Positions 46,501 through 59,397 of a stretch of 64,000 nucleotides of DNA are shown one piece after another (positions within the stretch are counted from its first letter, which is position 1; every line of letters starts with the position of its first letter). The stretch is taken from NCBI GenBank assembly GCA_021014945.1, contig MU266368.1, positions 1 through 64,000 on the forward strand, read 5' to 3'. The notes below the pieces were generated by a model. It did not search any database. It was not told where the DNA came from and worked only from the letters and a program-made list of their open reading frames with translations. A program made the position numbers and the translations under genes. This stretch comes from Leucogyrophana mollusca (lineage: Eukaryota; Basidiomycota; Agaricomycetes; Boletales).

Positions 46501-49500
46501 ATAGCACCGAGCTAGAAGGAGGGAAAGTTCGTCCAACTTTTGCTTCCCGACACCTGGTCGTTGGGAATCCTTCGATTCAATTTGTAAATCTCTCGCAAGG
46601 CTGGCAGAGAATTGGCGAAGGAAGTTGAGACTGTCTTCTTTAGCGCCAGTTGCCCACATGTATTTGACCTGGGCGTAGACAACGTTGGGAGGCGCTTTCA
46701 TGTGCTACTCATCATGAAAATTAGATAGGGATTATGACGATAATAAAGCACTGCTATCACATACCCTCTCGGGTGGCAAAAGCGAGGCGATCGTCTTCTC
46801 GGCTAACTGCATGCGGTCGGATTTGCGACAGAGGTTAGCAAATTTGATCCACATCACAGGGTCATCCTCGGGATTCAACACAAGTGCTCGAACTTGGAGG
46901 ATCCTTTGCCACGTCTCAACGTCTGGCTGACACCCCTGAAGTCTACGCTGCCTATGAGCTCATCATCAGCTTACAATACACGCAGACACGCACCTCTTCA
47001 TCCATGTCTTCCGCATCGCTTGTTGACGTTCTGGTTGGTCAGCATACTGCTTGAACATTATTATTTCTTCAAGCTCTGAGAGCATTTGCGCCCGGACCAT
47101 GGTACTAGAAGCGAGGTCAGAGAGACCCACCTACAATGAACCCTGAGCACGCACTTGTAAGACCAACCATGACCATCTCCCACAAATGAGGTCAGTTCAG
47201 GTTCCAGGAGATCCCGAGCCTTGCCGATTTCTTTCAAAGCTTTAGGGAATTGGTTCTGATGAACAGACAATATAGCTTTGTAGAAAGCTCGGTCTGGTGA
47301 ATCGACTCTCATAGTCGCGATGTAATCGTCCATCGAATCCCAATCGTGGAGTGACCATGCAGCGGCTGCAGCCATGGGGGCAATTTCTCGCCGATCGTCA
47401 TGATTTGCATTCGACCAATTTTCCTCTACCTGTGTCGAGAGAGCATCCCATTCCCCTAAAGCATGCAAACACTTCATCCGCCCGATTTGAATATCTGGAG
47501 CTTCAGGGTCCTCTTCGGCCTTTTTCTCGTATGCAATTAAAGCCTCCTGCCATCTTCCGAGCCTTTCGTACCATTCCTCGTGTTTAGATACGTCGTACTG
47601 TTCTCGAGCGATGATAAGGGTGCCCCAGGCAGCATCATGTTGTTGAAGCTTGGTGTTAATTCCAATCAGCGCTTCGATGATGTTTGGGGATGTCTCGGTA
47701 AAGAATTCGAGCTCCTTGTAGTGCAGGGCCTTTGCATAAGCGTGGAACCGCATAGCGTACTCCCCGAGAGTGCGGTGCTCGATTGGTAGAGGCTTCTCTT
47801 CGTGTTCCATGAACTCTGCGAGACTGAGGAGCCGATGAACAAGATCAGACGGTGCTGTTTGGGAGACAATAGCGCTTTCGATCGATCTGACGAGGCTTTC
47901 CTAATGTACCAGGAGCTGCTGAGTGCCAGACAAACGAGGTGATTGAAGATCAAGTACCTGATACTGGTCGTAGAGCTCGGTCCAGCAAGATATGAATGCC
48001 GCATTGAACAATTCTTTGGCAAGCGGAGGGTGGGTGTCAACTAGGCTCATGCATGCACGTAAGGCATGTGACGGAGATTCTTTCATGAGCTCAACCGAAA
48101 GGCGATGCATCCACTCATTCCAATCTTCCTTGGTAGCCACCAATGATACGTCCCAGGCTTGCTTCAGATGCTGTTGATTCACAGTCAATTTCGCAGCCTC
48201 AGCAGGAGCAGATATTTCTGAAGCTTTCGTCATGTCCCTAGTCGCCGATGTCAGTAGATGGACGGCATCCTGTATGATAAACGTGGTCTACGCACAGGAG
48301 GTCGTGGATACTTGATTCTTGGGGTAAACGTTCGCCATTGAGGAGCTTCGATATCAGGTTCTCATACCGAGGATGCGATATCCGGTTACGCAGGAGGCAC
48401 TAAACGTCGTACAGTGAGCAAGTTACGGCTTCGACAGCCAATAAAACGTTGTTTACCTTGTTGATGGTTGGCACAAAGATCGCAAAGTCTGATCCAAGTT
48501 GGACTACCACAGCACACAGGGTTTCCATGACCGCTTGCCGAAGTTCGTTATTCTGGCCTTCGAGGACGCGCACTAAAGGATGCACAATGCGCGAGGCATG
48601 GTCGGAGAAGTTGACCCGCTGAGAGAGCAGTGCTATGGTTTGTATGGCTTTCTTGCGTAGTGCTGTCGTCCCGTCCAGCCTCTCGGCGGACTTGACTATG
48701 ATGGGAATCACAAGGTGAAGGTACTCTTCAATGTTCGACCCAAATGTCAGGAAGGAATCAAAGATCTTGATTTGCGTATTCATTCTCTTTTCGGTGAGTT
48801 CCCCGTCGAATACCTTGAGGAGATGGCGAAGGATTGTGGGCAAGAATGGCTTAAACTCCGCATCTAGGGCCTTTCCCAGCGATTCGATGAGGGAGACGAT
48901 GGGCAATTGAAGAGAGGTGCTATCCCAAAGTTCCTTCACTAGCCCAAATACCTCGGGCATGTAGTTGCGAATATGTTGTTTGATGATTCCAACCAGGATT
49001 GCAAGTTGCTGCAGATGGAATTCCTGCAACCGTGCAGTCGACGTGCGTGCAACAGCGGTAAATGCTGGGATGATCTTATATCGAACGTGAGGTTCTGCTT
49101 GAGAATGACAAGCCGGAGTGACCGTACCTGTGGTAGGAAATTGACACATTTTAGACCCTGGGTCTGGAAGATGTTCATGATGGCCTCGATGACCGTGTGG
49201 TGGTGGTTGCTCAAGGACGGGTCGTTCAAAACCCCCAGTAGCGATGTAATGACCACTGTTTGATAGTAGTCATCGGACGTCGTCGGTGACCCTATGTGGG
49301 AGACGGGAACTGCGTTAACCGTAAGCGAGGGAGCCTCGTTAACGGCGTCTTCCTCTGGTTTTGTCTGGAAGAGTAGAAGTCATTCGGTATGTCCAAACCC
49401 ACCACGTCGCCACGTACCTTCCGCCTATATGGGTCCAGAGCACCGAGGATACCCAACACCTTGACTACTTCCCTCACGACTTCCCTCCGAGCATGGGGCG

Positions 49501-52318
49501 CAGACTCTGATCTCAGAATTCGTCCCAGTATAGGAAGCAGTTGTGGATAATCTACGAGCGGGGTAATAACATAGCCCGTGCTGGAACAAAGTTGGCCAAG
49601 GGTATGTAACGCTGCATCTCTCTTGAGAGGAGCACCGTGGTCCGATAGCCTGGATATTATGACCTGCATGAGTTCGGGGATGTGGGGCGTAACGTCTTCG
49701 CCGCCAACAGCGGCAAGTTCCCCTAGACACATAAGGACATTGGCAGCGACGGCTGGATTCTCGTCGTTTGCCTTTTGTAACAAGACGCGGAGCATGGGAA
49801 GAGCGTATGGCTTGATAAGGCGCTGGGTTGCGCTGACAAGAAGCGTTAAGAGACGCGTACAGTCCTCTCGGTTACGCCTATGGAAACTTCATCACTCCCT
49901 GACCATCAATTATAAAGGGGGACGCACATGACGGTCGAGTATTCGAGCTCTGTCAGAAGCTGGATCAGAGCCTTGCGAAGTGAAGGCATGACATATGCCG
50001 GATTGTGCTTTGCGAGACGGCCAATTAAACCGACAGCAGTTACGCGGTTCTCAAACACTTCATCGTTGAGAGCAATGAAGATCGATCGTACGTTCTCTGC
50101 CTGTGCGAGATGCTTGTCGAAGCGCTCATGGAGCGAAGAGAGCACAGTCTGGCGGATTGTTGGATCTAAGAAAGGCATGAGCAAGTCAAAAACAGAGTAT
50201 TGCGCTGAGTGTACCCGGATCTGCAATGCCCACAGTGAGGAGTTTGTCGAGAACATCGCTGATGATTTCAATGGCATGGCTACTCGCTTGATAACATATG
50301 GGATCTCTGACAAACAATCGACAACATGTGAGGGCTCCAGCACGCCGAACCTCCGCATTGTCGTCTTCGAGATACGGAAGGGCACAGGTACGAACGAACT
50401 CGTTCAAAACATGGCCTTGAAAATGACATTAACAGCACGAAAATAAAACAGAGCGAGGCAGCGTACCACTGAAATCAAAAGTACCCAGAGTAGACAGCGC
50501 AAGAGTGATAAGCTCGGGCCGTTTACCGCTCTTATTGGTCTTATGATTATAGATCATGAGCCAACCATGGAGGCGGCATCGCGTTGAAACAACATACCTG
50601 AGATGCATTTAAATCTCGGGTGATAGCGTTGATGTCTCCTCGCACAAGAGATGCTGGTGCCCCTATTGACTTATATGGTTGACCGCATAGAATCATCGAT
50701 AGCAGGTCCAGAAGGCGGTCTGGGTCAACGTAGATTAGCGCGATAGATATCTCACATGACTGAGAGACCCTACCTTGAATAGTCTTCAATAAAGGTGGGA
50801 TATTGCGTGCAATTGCCATAAGCGCTTGTCGCAATGGTTCGCTGAGCCCACATGCAAAGAAGAGGTCCAGTTGGTCATGAAGGAGTTTCGTAAGATTAGG
50901 ACCGACAGCAGTTGCAAGCATGCCGACACATTGGAATATTGGCTCCTCAGAAGGAGCGTTTTTTTTGCTAGAGCGTAGCTTAAGCTAAACTTTTTTGTAG
51001 AGATTTGCGACCTACCCTCGAGCCTGGAGTCCAAGCTTGATTTGTAACATGATGAGATCGAGAAAGGTCTTCATATCACTGCCCACGGCGGTAGCTGTGT
51101 GGCCAATGGCAATGAAGGCTGGCAAGAGGATTCAGCAGTGGTTTCGAAAACATCGTGTGACCGTACCAAAAGACCGTTCATTCGGCTTCTCAAGTTGTGT
51201 CAATAAATGGCCCATAGACTTATGAAGATAGTGCTCCGAAAAGGTCTGAGTGTCGTACGCCGCAAGGGTTGGAATCAAGGTGATAACCATCTTTCGAACC
51301 AGGCCATCCCTATGAGATTTAAATCGCAGTATTTGCTCTGCCGTATCCAGGAACGCTTCGCGCATGAACTAGTTGTACAGCGGAATGAATTAGCAGGCTA
51401 TACAACGAAAATATGTCAATACCTACCATATCGCCGTGCAATAATAGCTCTCGATAGGTGAGCAGGGACCCATGAATGATCTCCGGCTGAGCCATCTTCA
51501 GGCCTAATTGCGCGTCCTGGAGTATCTTTACAAGATATGACGTGCGAGTCTGCCTTTCCCGGCTGGTGACAATTTCCAGACATGCGGCCAAGAGTTCAGC
51601 AGCTCCTTCCCGCACAATGACGCGTGGATCCCTGAGAGGGATTAGTATCTTCTCAAATACCAGGCTTATATGCGAGTGAAAATATGTGGCACTGTTTCGT
51701 GCGAGTTCCTTCAAGATCAAAACACCCGCGTATCGAGGTGACTCTTGCTTGTCTCCTTGAAGTAATTCAACTGCTGCCGGAACCTCGAGATTCATGAAGC
51801 TTTCTCCGAAGTCGGCTCCTCCAATGGCAGCTATCTGTCCAAGAGTTTTCGACGCGGCCAGCATGATGTTAACGTCGTGGTTTGGCAATAATTCCTTGAC
51901 ATAGTTGTAGATGCGGAAAAGGTAACGTTTCAAACCGATGGTATCCTGACCGTCATTTTCGATGAGATGATCTGCATTGAGTTAGACATGATGCTGTTCG
52001 AAAATCAATGGTAAACGTACCGATGGCCAGTAATCCACCTAACCTGTCCACATTACTCTGACTGTGCATGAGATCGAAAAGGCGTTTGTTTATGTCGTCA
52101 TCCCAGAGCTTCGCCGCGGCATCTGGAGGTATTTCTGCCATTGTTGTGAAGACCTACACAACTGCCGTTAATAGAGTGAACAAACATTTGAGCTGGAAAC
52201 GTACATAACGTCGAAGTTCAGTGGCAGCCTGTAAGCGAGCCTCATGGCCAGGGCTTCGTAGACCTTGGAAGATCTGTCCAAGGATATCTGTGTGAATGGA
52301 CTGTGTTGCAGACGCCAT
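43559..52318 (-). CDS. TOR: TOR serine/threonine kinase
   Basis: Complete gene of 8.8 kb with many introns, ATG at 52318 ([20 protein letters not shown]) and TAA at 43559. TOR is the catalytic core of TORC1/TORC2, which couple nutrients to growth. Exons from 52318 to about 48250 encode HEAT repeats (for example [20 protein letters not shown] and [20 protein letters not shown]). The FAT domain follows to about 45800. The FRB domain near 45690-45340 reads [20 protein letters not shown], with [16 protein letters not shown] at its end. The kinase includes [31 protein letters not shown], catalytic [13 protein letters not shown] and metal-binding [12 protein letters not shown]. The FATC domain ends in [12 protein letters not shown]. 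The last exon is just 16 nt (43559-43574) after a 51-nt intron; reading through it would end the protein at SGW and lose the terminal CAFW. No frameshift is apparent. Confidence 0.95.
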
Positions 52319-52681
52319 GCTGTGAACAGGCGCTGTCTATGTTCCGCACTGCACTTGCAGTGAGCCCAGAGCACAAGCGGCGGGAGGTGACAGATGCTAA
52401 TGAAAGATGTTTGTACTTGTTGAATTCTAAAGCCATCGACCCGATTGGTTAATGTCCAAACCGCCTGACCAGGGCAGACCCCAGAAGACCATCACAACCA
52501 CCACCTGTTCCCAACTTTTCGATGAATTCGCGCGATACTTGAATGCACTTTGAGACTCAGGAATGTGCTATATTCTTCGCAGAAAAGAGATATAGCCGTC
52601 AAATGGCACACCCGAATTCCGAAAGCCAGCCCAGGAAGATGTGGAAATGGTGAACAGTACCCAAAAGTGCATCTCGTGCAG
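52319..52681. promoter_or_regulatory. TOR promoter region
   Basis: 363 bases between the TOR start and the tRNA-Pro gene. Short ORFs only. The TOR promoter and 5' leader should be here. Confidence 0.5.
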
Positions 52682-52766
52682 GGCCTGGTGGTCTAGTAGT
52701 ATGATTCCTTGTTAGGGTTGTTCTGATATCTCGAGGAGGTCCCGGGTTCAATTCCCGGCCAGGCCC
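52682..52766 (+). tRNA. tRNA-Pro (anticodon AGG) with 13-nt intron
   Basis: The cloverleaf matches the copy at 23158 almost base for base. The acceptor stem GGCCTGG pairs with CCAGGCC (52759-52765). The anticodon AGG is at 52714-52716, and the T-arm is CCGGG-TTCAATT-CCCGG. The two mature tRNAs differ only at the bottom acceptor pair, G-C here and A-T in the other copy. The intron (52718-52730) is 13 nt, again one base 3' of the anticodon. Confidence 0.95.
52718..52730 (+). other. tRNA intron
   Basis: Thirteen bases at the canonical 37/38 position. The sequence is unlike the 11-nt intron of the other tRNA-Pro copy apart from its first two bases. Confidence 0.85.
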
Positions 52767-53061
52767 TTTGTGTTTTGCCTCGCTCCACCGAAGTTTTATC
52801 CGAATTTTTGTCAACAGGCCTACGTGATCCGTTAAGATATGTATACGAGTCTCATCCCATTAGTATATCGCGTTCACCTTTCCTTTTCCCTTGCATCTAT
52901 CACTGCCAAACACCCTCTCCTGGAGCTCGGAGCGCTCCGGCCGCGGCGCACGTATTCCGGCGAATTTCTACACTGCTGCGGTGCCGTCTCCGCAGTCTTG
53001 GATGGAAGTATAAGCGATCCCCAACAAGCCGCCGAGCACAGACTCTGCTCTTCCTCCTCAG

Positions 53062-54268
53062 ATGATTTTGGAAAATCCGAAGGAAGCCCAAAAGTATTCT
53101 GGCTCAGCATCAGACCCTCATACCGACAATGAGCCAGTAACCAGCCCCTCGCGTCCACTAGCACAGGTGACCGATGATGCTCCACCACCTTATTACAGCT
53201 TTGAAAGGGAATTGGGCATCAGCACGGATCCACCAGCTGCATTGGATTTCTCGACAGTTAAGGGTATTCGCATTGAGAAGTTCCGCGGCTCGATATCTGG
53301 TGTGTTGTCACTATTCTCATAAATGTCAAACAGAGGTTCAGATTTCTGCCCAGGAACATACTGCATCGACCCCGATGTTTCAGGAGATGACAGTGCTCAG
53401 TCCCAGGGCCGTACTAACGACAGAAGAGCCGAACTGCGCTTAGGCAAAACAACCGGCCTTTTCTCTTCCCCAGATGCATCCTTCCGAGCTCGGCATGGTG
53501 CTATATCACTTAACCTGGCCATAAAGGGACCCTCTGAACAGTGCAAGCATGCAACAGTCGATGTTGCTAATATCTACGGGGATATTTCAGTCGATTTCGT
53601 GGGTTTATATGTATCAGCATCATGTAGCTCCCTGGTATTGACAGTCTCCACTAGCAATCCTTACACTCGGGTAACCACCTCAATTTAAGTGTGTGTTCAC
53701 GTAGAGGTCAGTAAAACATTTTCAATTTTGTAATTATAGCCCGTTGCCCCTTTCACTCCCAGAGGGATTGCTGTCGAAGCGCAGCTCCGCAGACACGATC
53801 GTAATGATTTCAACCTGCGTATCTCGTGGGTGCTCCAACCAATCTGAAATGGCACCTTCCGAGTTCTTGGTTCTTTTGTGTAGCTATTCATGACCCGGCT
53901 CTTACCGTATGTTTCTTTCTCCAGGTAGAATCACCGTTCTTCTTCCCAGGAACTTTTGTGGAGACGTCCAAATTTCCAACCGCAAAAGAGGTGGATACGA
54001 CATTCTTCCGGGATTAGCCAGCAGCATCCGCAACATGAAAGGGCAAAGACGGAAGACCACCCTTTACGTCGGAGAGGGGAGCTTATCTCCTGGGAGGAGT
54101 CTGAGTGACGCCGCAGTGGATCATTGTTGGGTCACTTCGCGGTTTGGAAAAATCGTCGTAGGATTGAGTGGCGAAGACGAGATGCCGGTAAAGCAACAGG
54201 GAGACAACCTTTGGAAGCAACTGGGCGCCTACTTTCGCGGATCCTCCAACAACGCCTGTGTGAACTGA
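53062..54268 (+). CDS. DUF7330-like protein
   Basis: Four exons (53062-53299, 53336-53598, 53740-53818, 53925-54268) join in frame to about 307 residues. The N-terminal 65 residues are disordered (VTSPSRPLAQVTDDAPPPYY). A beta-rich module follows: SISGSDFCPGTYCIDPDVSG, RHGAISLNLAIKG, VDVANIYGDISVDF, RRITVLLPRNFCGDVQIS and FGKIVVGLSGEDE. Repeated G.I.V or G.I.L strands and the position before a polar C-terminus match the Agaricomycete family now called DUF7330, whose role is unknown. The name is from memory and should be tested. The first intron is only 36 nt with a GAG acceptor, which is unusually short. The ATG at 53062 is the first in frame with this structure. Confidence 0.72.
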
Positions 54269-54603
54269 GAAAGTCCAGGCGACCATAGTGTTGGCACGGG
54301 AAGTTCCAGCCCAGGTTCTCTCACCGAGTGTAGCCTTCTGACCTCACGGCTAGGTTCTTTACGGTGTATTATTTGATGTACTCGAAGTAGGACTGAAATG
54401 AATTTATGATCTTTAGGATTAAAGGGCTCACGCTCACGTTGCAAAATTACCTAAATCCGATAAGTACGGAGAACACGGATCACACAGCTGTTCCGCGTCC
54501 GAGGTACACATTGGGCGCCGAATAACTTAATAAACTCAAACATGTCACCAGGGACCCAATCGATCCTTGCCCCCGGCTCCTTCGCTCCTACCTTAACAGT
54601 CCA
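54269..54603. other. Spacer between the DUF7330-like gene and the M20 gene
   Basis: 335 bases between plus-strand genes. It includes a small AT-rich stretch near 54355-54420. No gene is seen. Confidence 0.4.
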
Positions 54604-56824
54604 ATGCCCGTTGAAGCGCTTGATGTCCATGCAGGCAAGAGTTGCTTATCACTGAGCAGTCTCTTCAGGTCGAGACCTACGCGCTCGTCCAGGAATACTT
54701 CTGATCCGAACATTGGGCTCGATGGTCGCTATGCCAGTAAGCAATCGAACCTTTCTGCTACCGAAGAAAGTGTGAGTGCCCAGTGCAGAGTGAACGGAAT
54801 CCTTGCTAACATGAAAATCCCAAGGCCGACTTGGAACCATGCATCTACTATGGTTCGTGTTGCGACTTTGCGCAAGACGAGTCTGCAAGCACGTCTTCAG
54901 AGTGGGACGCGCTCCCCGCATATTCGCCCAACCCCCCGTCAAACTCCCTCAGCCCTGAAATATTACAGACCATCGAAGATACAGTCGATGGCCTGGATCC
55001 CGCCCTCAGATCGCTAAGCCTGCAAATCCACGGTGAGGATAACGTGAGAATGATAATCATGTCGATGCTCATTGCCCGCCTCGTAGATCACCCCGAATTA
55101 ATGTTCGAGGAAAAGTGCGTAAATCGCGTCGTGTTGTCGAATATGCTGACATCCTTGTTGAGCAGATTTGCTCATGATATTCTATCAGATTTCATGGAAA
55201 CCCATGGTTTCACCGTCACAAGGCACTACCTTGGCCTTGACACGGCGTGGAGGGCAGAGTATACACACGGTAAGGGAGGCAGGACCCTTGGAATTAACTC
55301 CGAGATGGACGCATTACCATTGATCGGACATGCATGTGGACACAATCTCATCGCTATTAGCGGAGTGGGAGTGGCCATTGCTGTAAAAACTGCGTTGCGA
55401 GCTCATAACGTCTCGGGAAAAGTTGTTCTCCTCGGGACGCCCGGTAAGTATACTTTGGTTGATATTTCTAATCGTGCGTGCAGACTAAATTCGCTTCAAC
55501 ATCAGGCGAAGAGGGCGGCGGGGGAAAAATTATTCTTCTCCAGCGCGGAGGTTACAAGGGCATGGATGCCTGCCTCATGTTTGTCCTCGTGCTTACTGCG
55601 GCTGTTAGATTGCTGATTATCGGGGCGTAGGTGTCATCCATCGCCAGGTATCCCAAACTCTGTCGCCCTAGCGTCTACATCAGCGATGCAATCTATGGAC
55701 GTCGAGTTTTTTGGACACTCGTGAGCATGTTCGTCCTAAAGATATCCCGTGGCTTAATTTGATTGCAGTGCGCACGCTGGGGCTGCTCCTTGGGAAGGCA
55801 CCAACGCTCTTGATGCTGCGTTCCTAGCTTATTCGAGCGTTTCCGTCCTACGCCAGCAAATAAAGCCTGACCACCGTGTTCATGGTGTTATTCAGGGGAA
55901 CAACGGCTCTGCAAATGGTAAGATAAACAATCTGTTTCCAAACGGCTGAAATTGTTGACGTGCCGTTGCCTTATCAGTGATACCCGACTATGCCAAGATG
56001 CGCTGGTTTGTGCGGGCGCCCACTCGGGACCAGTTGGTTGCGCTGCGGCAGAGAGTTCAGGCATGCTTCGAGTCAGCGGGACGCATGTTTATGGTGCGGT
56101 ATGCCTCTGACCTTATTTTTTCAGGGGAGCAGCCCTGTCAACTTCATGCCGGGTCTCCATCGTGTCTGGCAACGACATGTATTTTGATCTGCACCAAAAT
56201 AGCGTACTAGGTAAGTCTCCGCTGCAGTTCATCCCATTCTACTGACCGTCCACCGCAGCGGAGGACTTTGCGAGCACGGTCAGTACCCGCTTCGGTATGC
56301 GTGCAGGGTCTCGCCAAAAAAATGGAGCATCCACAGACTTTGTTAGTCTTCGCCATCTTTGGAGAATCAGGAACACTGACGAACCTCGATGCCCCGCTAG
56401 GGTAACGTTTCTTACGGCAAGTACATCACCTGCAGGCACAACCCCAAGGCAAACTCTGTACTCATGATATTTTAGAGCTGCCTTCGATCCACCCGTCGTT
56501 CGGTAAGTGATGTATTGCGGGAGGGTAGAGAAGGATCTATATTTATTGGTGTTCCACGGTCTCTTTAGCGATTCCTACGCAACTAAAAGGGGGGAACCAT
56601 TCGCCGCCTTTTGCTGAATCTGCGCGAACCACGGAGGCTCACAAAGCATGCATGGTCATCACGAAGGGCCTCGCGTCGACGGGATTTCGCGTTATCGATG
56701 ACGACAGGTTCTTTAAGAAGGTATTTGGCGTGGTTCCTCCACACCTGCTTTTAGGAGCCCCACTGACTTGTGATCGTGATCATCTCAGGTGAAGGAGGCA
56801 TTTCGGGTCGCCTCGATGGAGTGA
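54604..56824 (+). CDS. M20-family amidohydrolase, PM20D2-like
   Basis: At least 14 exons, ending with TGA at 56824. The N-terminal exon (from 54604) is uncertain. From about 54890 the frame is well supported: [53 protein letters not shown], then the metal-site region [20 protein letters not shown]. Then come [40 protein letters not shown], the dimerisation lid [40 protein letters not shown] and [20 protein letters not shown]. The enzyme class hydrolyses amide bonds of acylated amino acids or dipeptides with one or two metal ions; PM20D2 relatives act on unusual dipeptides. Odd points are a 16-nt exon (56401-56416), a GC-AG intron behind it, and a 38-nt intron at 56087-56124. All phases agree. 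Confidence 0.87.
56401..56416 (+). other. 16-nt micro-exon of the M20 gene
   Basis: The exon reads GGT AAC GTT TCT TAC G and encodes GNVSY, a conserved piece of the family (D-F-G-N-V-x-Y-E-L-P). It is flanked by TAG on the left and a GCAAGT donor on the right. Confidence 0.8.
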
Positions 56825-57092
56825 GATCGAGTAGCCGAGGCCCGATAGGTGTGGGAACAATTCAGTACGTCTTCTGTAGGCAGTTGCCGTCTCAGGCAAC
56901 TCCCAGGGTGATTGTGTCGCGTCCAACCAAGTTGAGCAGTGGAAAAAGTCTAAAGAGTTTACAGGCGACCACATAAACGATATGATATTATCCAACCCTG
57001 TCGCAAGTAACGAGATATAGGTAAAACGTCTGGCTCCAGAACCCATAGCAGCAGAATATACCTCCACAGAAATGTACCTGTCGCTGCGTTCC
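56825..57092. other. Convergent 3' region of the M20 and J-protein genes
   Basis: 268 bases between stop codons on opposite strands. No other feature is seen. Confidence 0.5.
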
Positions 57093-59397
57093 CTATGGCA
57101 CGGAAGCTTCTTCTTTCTCGACTTGCTCCGCCCTCACGTCCTTATGAACTTTCCGTGCCTTTCCGTGTGCATGCTTCGATTTGCCTGCGGCTGCCTCGGC
57201 TACCATTCTACGATTCAGACACGTCAGTGACCCATGCTCACGGACAATCTGTATAACGTTGAAATATGCTTACCGCTCCAATTCGCGGCGCACCTCGTCC
57301 GATTCGTCAGGGACAGTCGACTTGAATATCATACCCATAAGAAGCAGACCCTGCAATCCCAATCAATACCAGGAAGCAGGGACGTAGGAACCAAAAGGCA
57401 GCGAACCTTGGCTCGATTATACAGTACAATGTCTGTCGCTTCTCGGTCTTTAAGGACCTGGTCTACAACCTAGCTCATCAAGTCATTATGGATCAAAACT
57501 CGGGACTCGCGCGCGTGTAAATATCACCTACCTCCCTAAGAACCTGCACGACTTCAAAACGCGTCCCCCTCCAGGAAGCCAGCATGATCTGTCGTGTCCA
57601 AGGATGTCAGTGAAAGCAAACCGCGAGCGGATGTACGGGTACGATGCGTACCTTTCCGGTGACGTCCTGTTCGAGCGCTCGCAGTTCTTCCTCGCCGAGC
57701 TCACCTTTGGCTTGAAGTTTTTCCATTTCCTGCATTAGCGACTGCACTCCTAGCCTGTGATACAACTGTCAGCACGATGTACAATACCGACGCGCCGTAA
57801 CTATGACTGACGCGCTACCGATGACTCCCCAGGCATCCTTTGCAACCGAGCCCTTTTCCTTCATTCGTGACCAGAATCCGGCACTGTCAATACATCAGTA
57901 TGTAATATTTTCAAGGAACCACGAGTATTCGACTGACAGCCCTAAGAACTTCTTCGACTTTAGGAAGGAAGTCGCCTTCATCATATACACTGTTCCAATA
58001 GCATGCAAAAGCTGTCGCGAAGCTCACGTCAACTACCAAAAACGGCATATGCCTCGACGCAAGAAGAGACGCACCTCCACACCAAAGCTTTCCAGCTTCA
58101 AATCATCCGCCTCCCGCCTTATCTTAGCTTCGAATGCTTGTGTCTCCGGGTCACCTGAATCACCGGGGTGTTTGGCTTCAACGAACGGGCGCAAGCGGTC
58201 GACGAGCTTCGCGGTCAGCGTCTTCACGCGTTCTTCCATGGCTTTGTGTCGCTCTTCCTCGATCTCGTGCAGCTTCTTCTTCTGCTCCGGCGTGAGCTTA
58301 TTGCGCTTCCTCGACGATGGTGGCGGGGATGACCCGGGTTTCGGAGTGCTAGCGGTGGAAGGAGACGGCGACGCGAGGAGGGAGGTGCGGTCGGCGGGCG
58401 AGAGCGTTGAGGGGCTTGGTTGGGGAGCAGAGAGATCGGCCTCCTTCGCGGGGGACTTCTCGCCTTCGGGTGTGACTGACTGGGTGGGGGGATCGGAGGA
58501 AGGTGGGATGAAGCCTTCTTTCTCCATTTCGGCACGCTCTTCGTCGGTCATGACCGTCGTCGCAACGGATGTCATTTCTTTCATTAATGAGATCTCGCCG
58601 ATCTGAACCACGGGCGTTAGTCCGGCGTAAACTTGGATGTACAAAGGGACGGCGGTGACGTCGTAGTGGAGGGGGAAAGGACAAAAGCAAAGACTCACAT
58701 AGTCTCTAAACCGCTCGCCGCCAAACACGTTCGCGAAGAACCCGGCAGCATCGTGCATTTCGCTGCTTTCGCTGTCGACCTGCAACCTCCGTTTTAGCGA
58801 CATATCCGCAAACACTGAACTACATCTTCAATAAAACGCACCATGCTCTTCCCATTCTTATCATACACGGCACGCAAATTCTAAGAATAGGACTGCTTCA
58901 GTACATCTATACTACCAGTGCGCATTAGAGATGCAACTCACAGAATCAGAGAGGACCTGATATGCTTTACTGTGTCACCACACGAGACCGTTAAGATCAC
59001 GCCTGAACGAGCCTAAGCACCACTACAAACGTACCTTATATCCTTGAATTTCTCCTCCGCGTCGGGTGACGGGTTCTTATCAGGATGGTACTACGCATGA
59101 CACGGTGATGTTAGGTCATATAGACGAGGCACATAAACAGTTGCGCAAATCGTCGAAGTAGGGTGAATGACGCCACAGTTAATGAACGAATGCACGACGA
59201 AAGGAATAAGCAAGGACAAAGATAAGGAAACATACCTTCATCGCAGCCTTTCTGTAGGCTTTCTTCAGGTCGGTATCATTCACGTCTACTGAGACGCCGA
59301 GCTGTCATCGTCACCGACGGCGTCAATGTGCACCCGGGATGCGGACTGCGGGCTGGGTGCGCACCAGATCATAATATTCTGTCTCGACGGGCGCCAT
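57093..59397 (-). CDS. J-domain co-chaperone with DnaJ-X domain, Caj1/Djp1-like
   Basis: The ATG at 59397 opens a J-domain spread over five small exons: APVETEYYDL, LGVSVDVNDTDLKKAYRKAA, YHPDKNPSPDAEEKFKDI, SKAYQVLSDS, NLRAVYDKNGKSM. The HPD motif that stimulates Hsp70 is intact. The DnaJ-X domain follows (AAGFFANVFGGERFRDYIGE, ISLMKEMTSVATTVMTDEER). After an acidic Ser/Pro-rich linker it continues with EERHKAMEERVKTLTAKLVD, LLHAIGTVYMMKATSFLKSK and SLMQEMEKLQAKGELGEEEL. The C-terminus ends in HGKARKVHKDVRAEQVEKEE and a TAG at 57093. The linker inside the X region is longer than in yeast. Yeast relatives are Caj1 (nuclear and plasma membrane) and Djp1 (peroxisomal import); which one this equals cannot be decided here. 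Confidence 0.88.
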
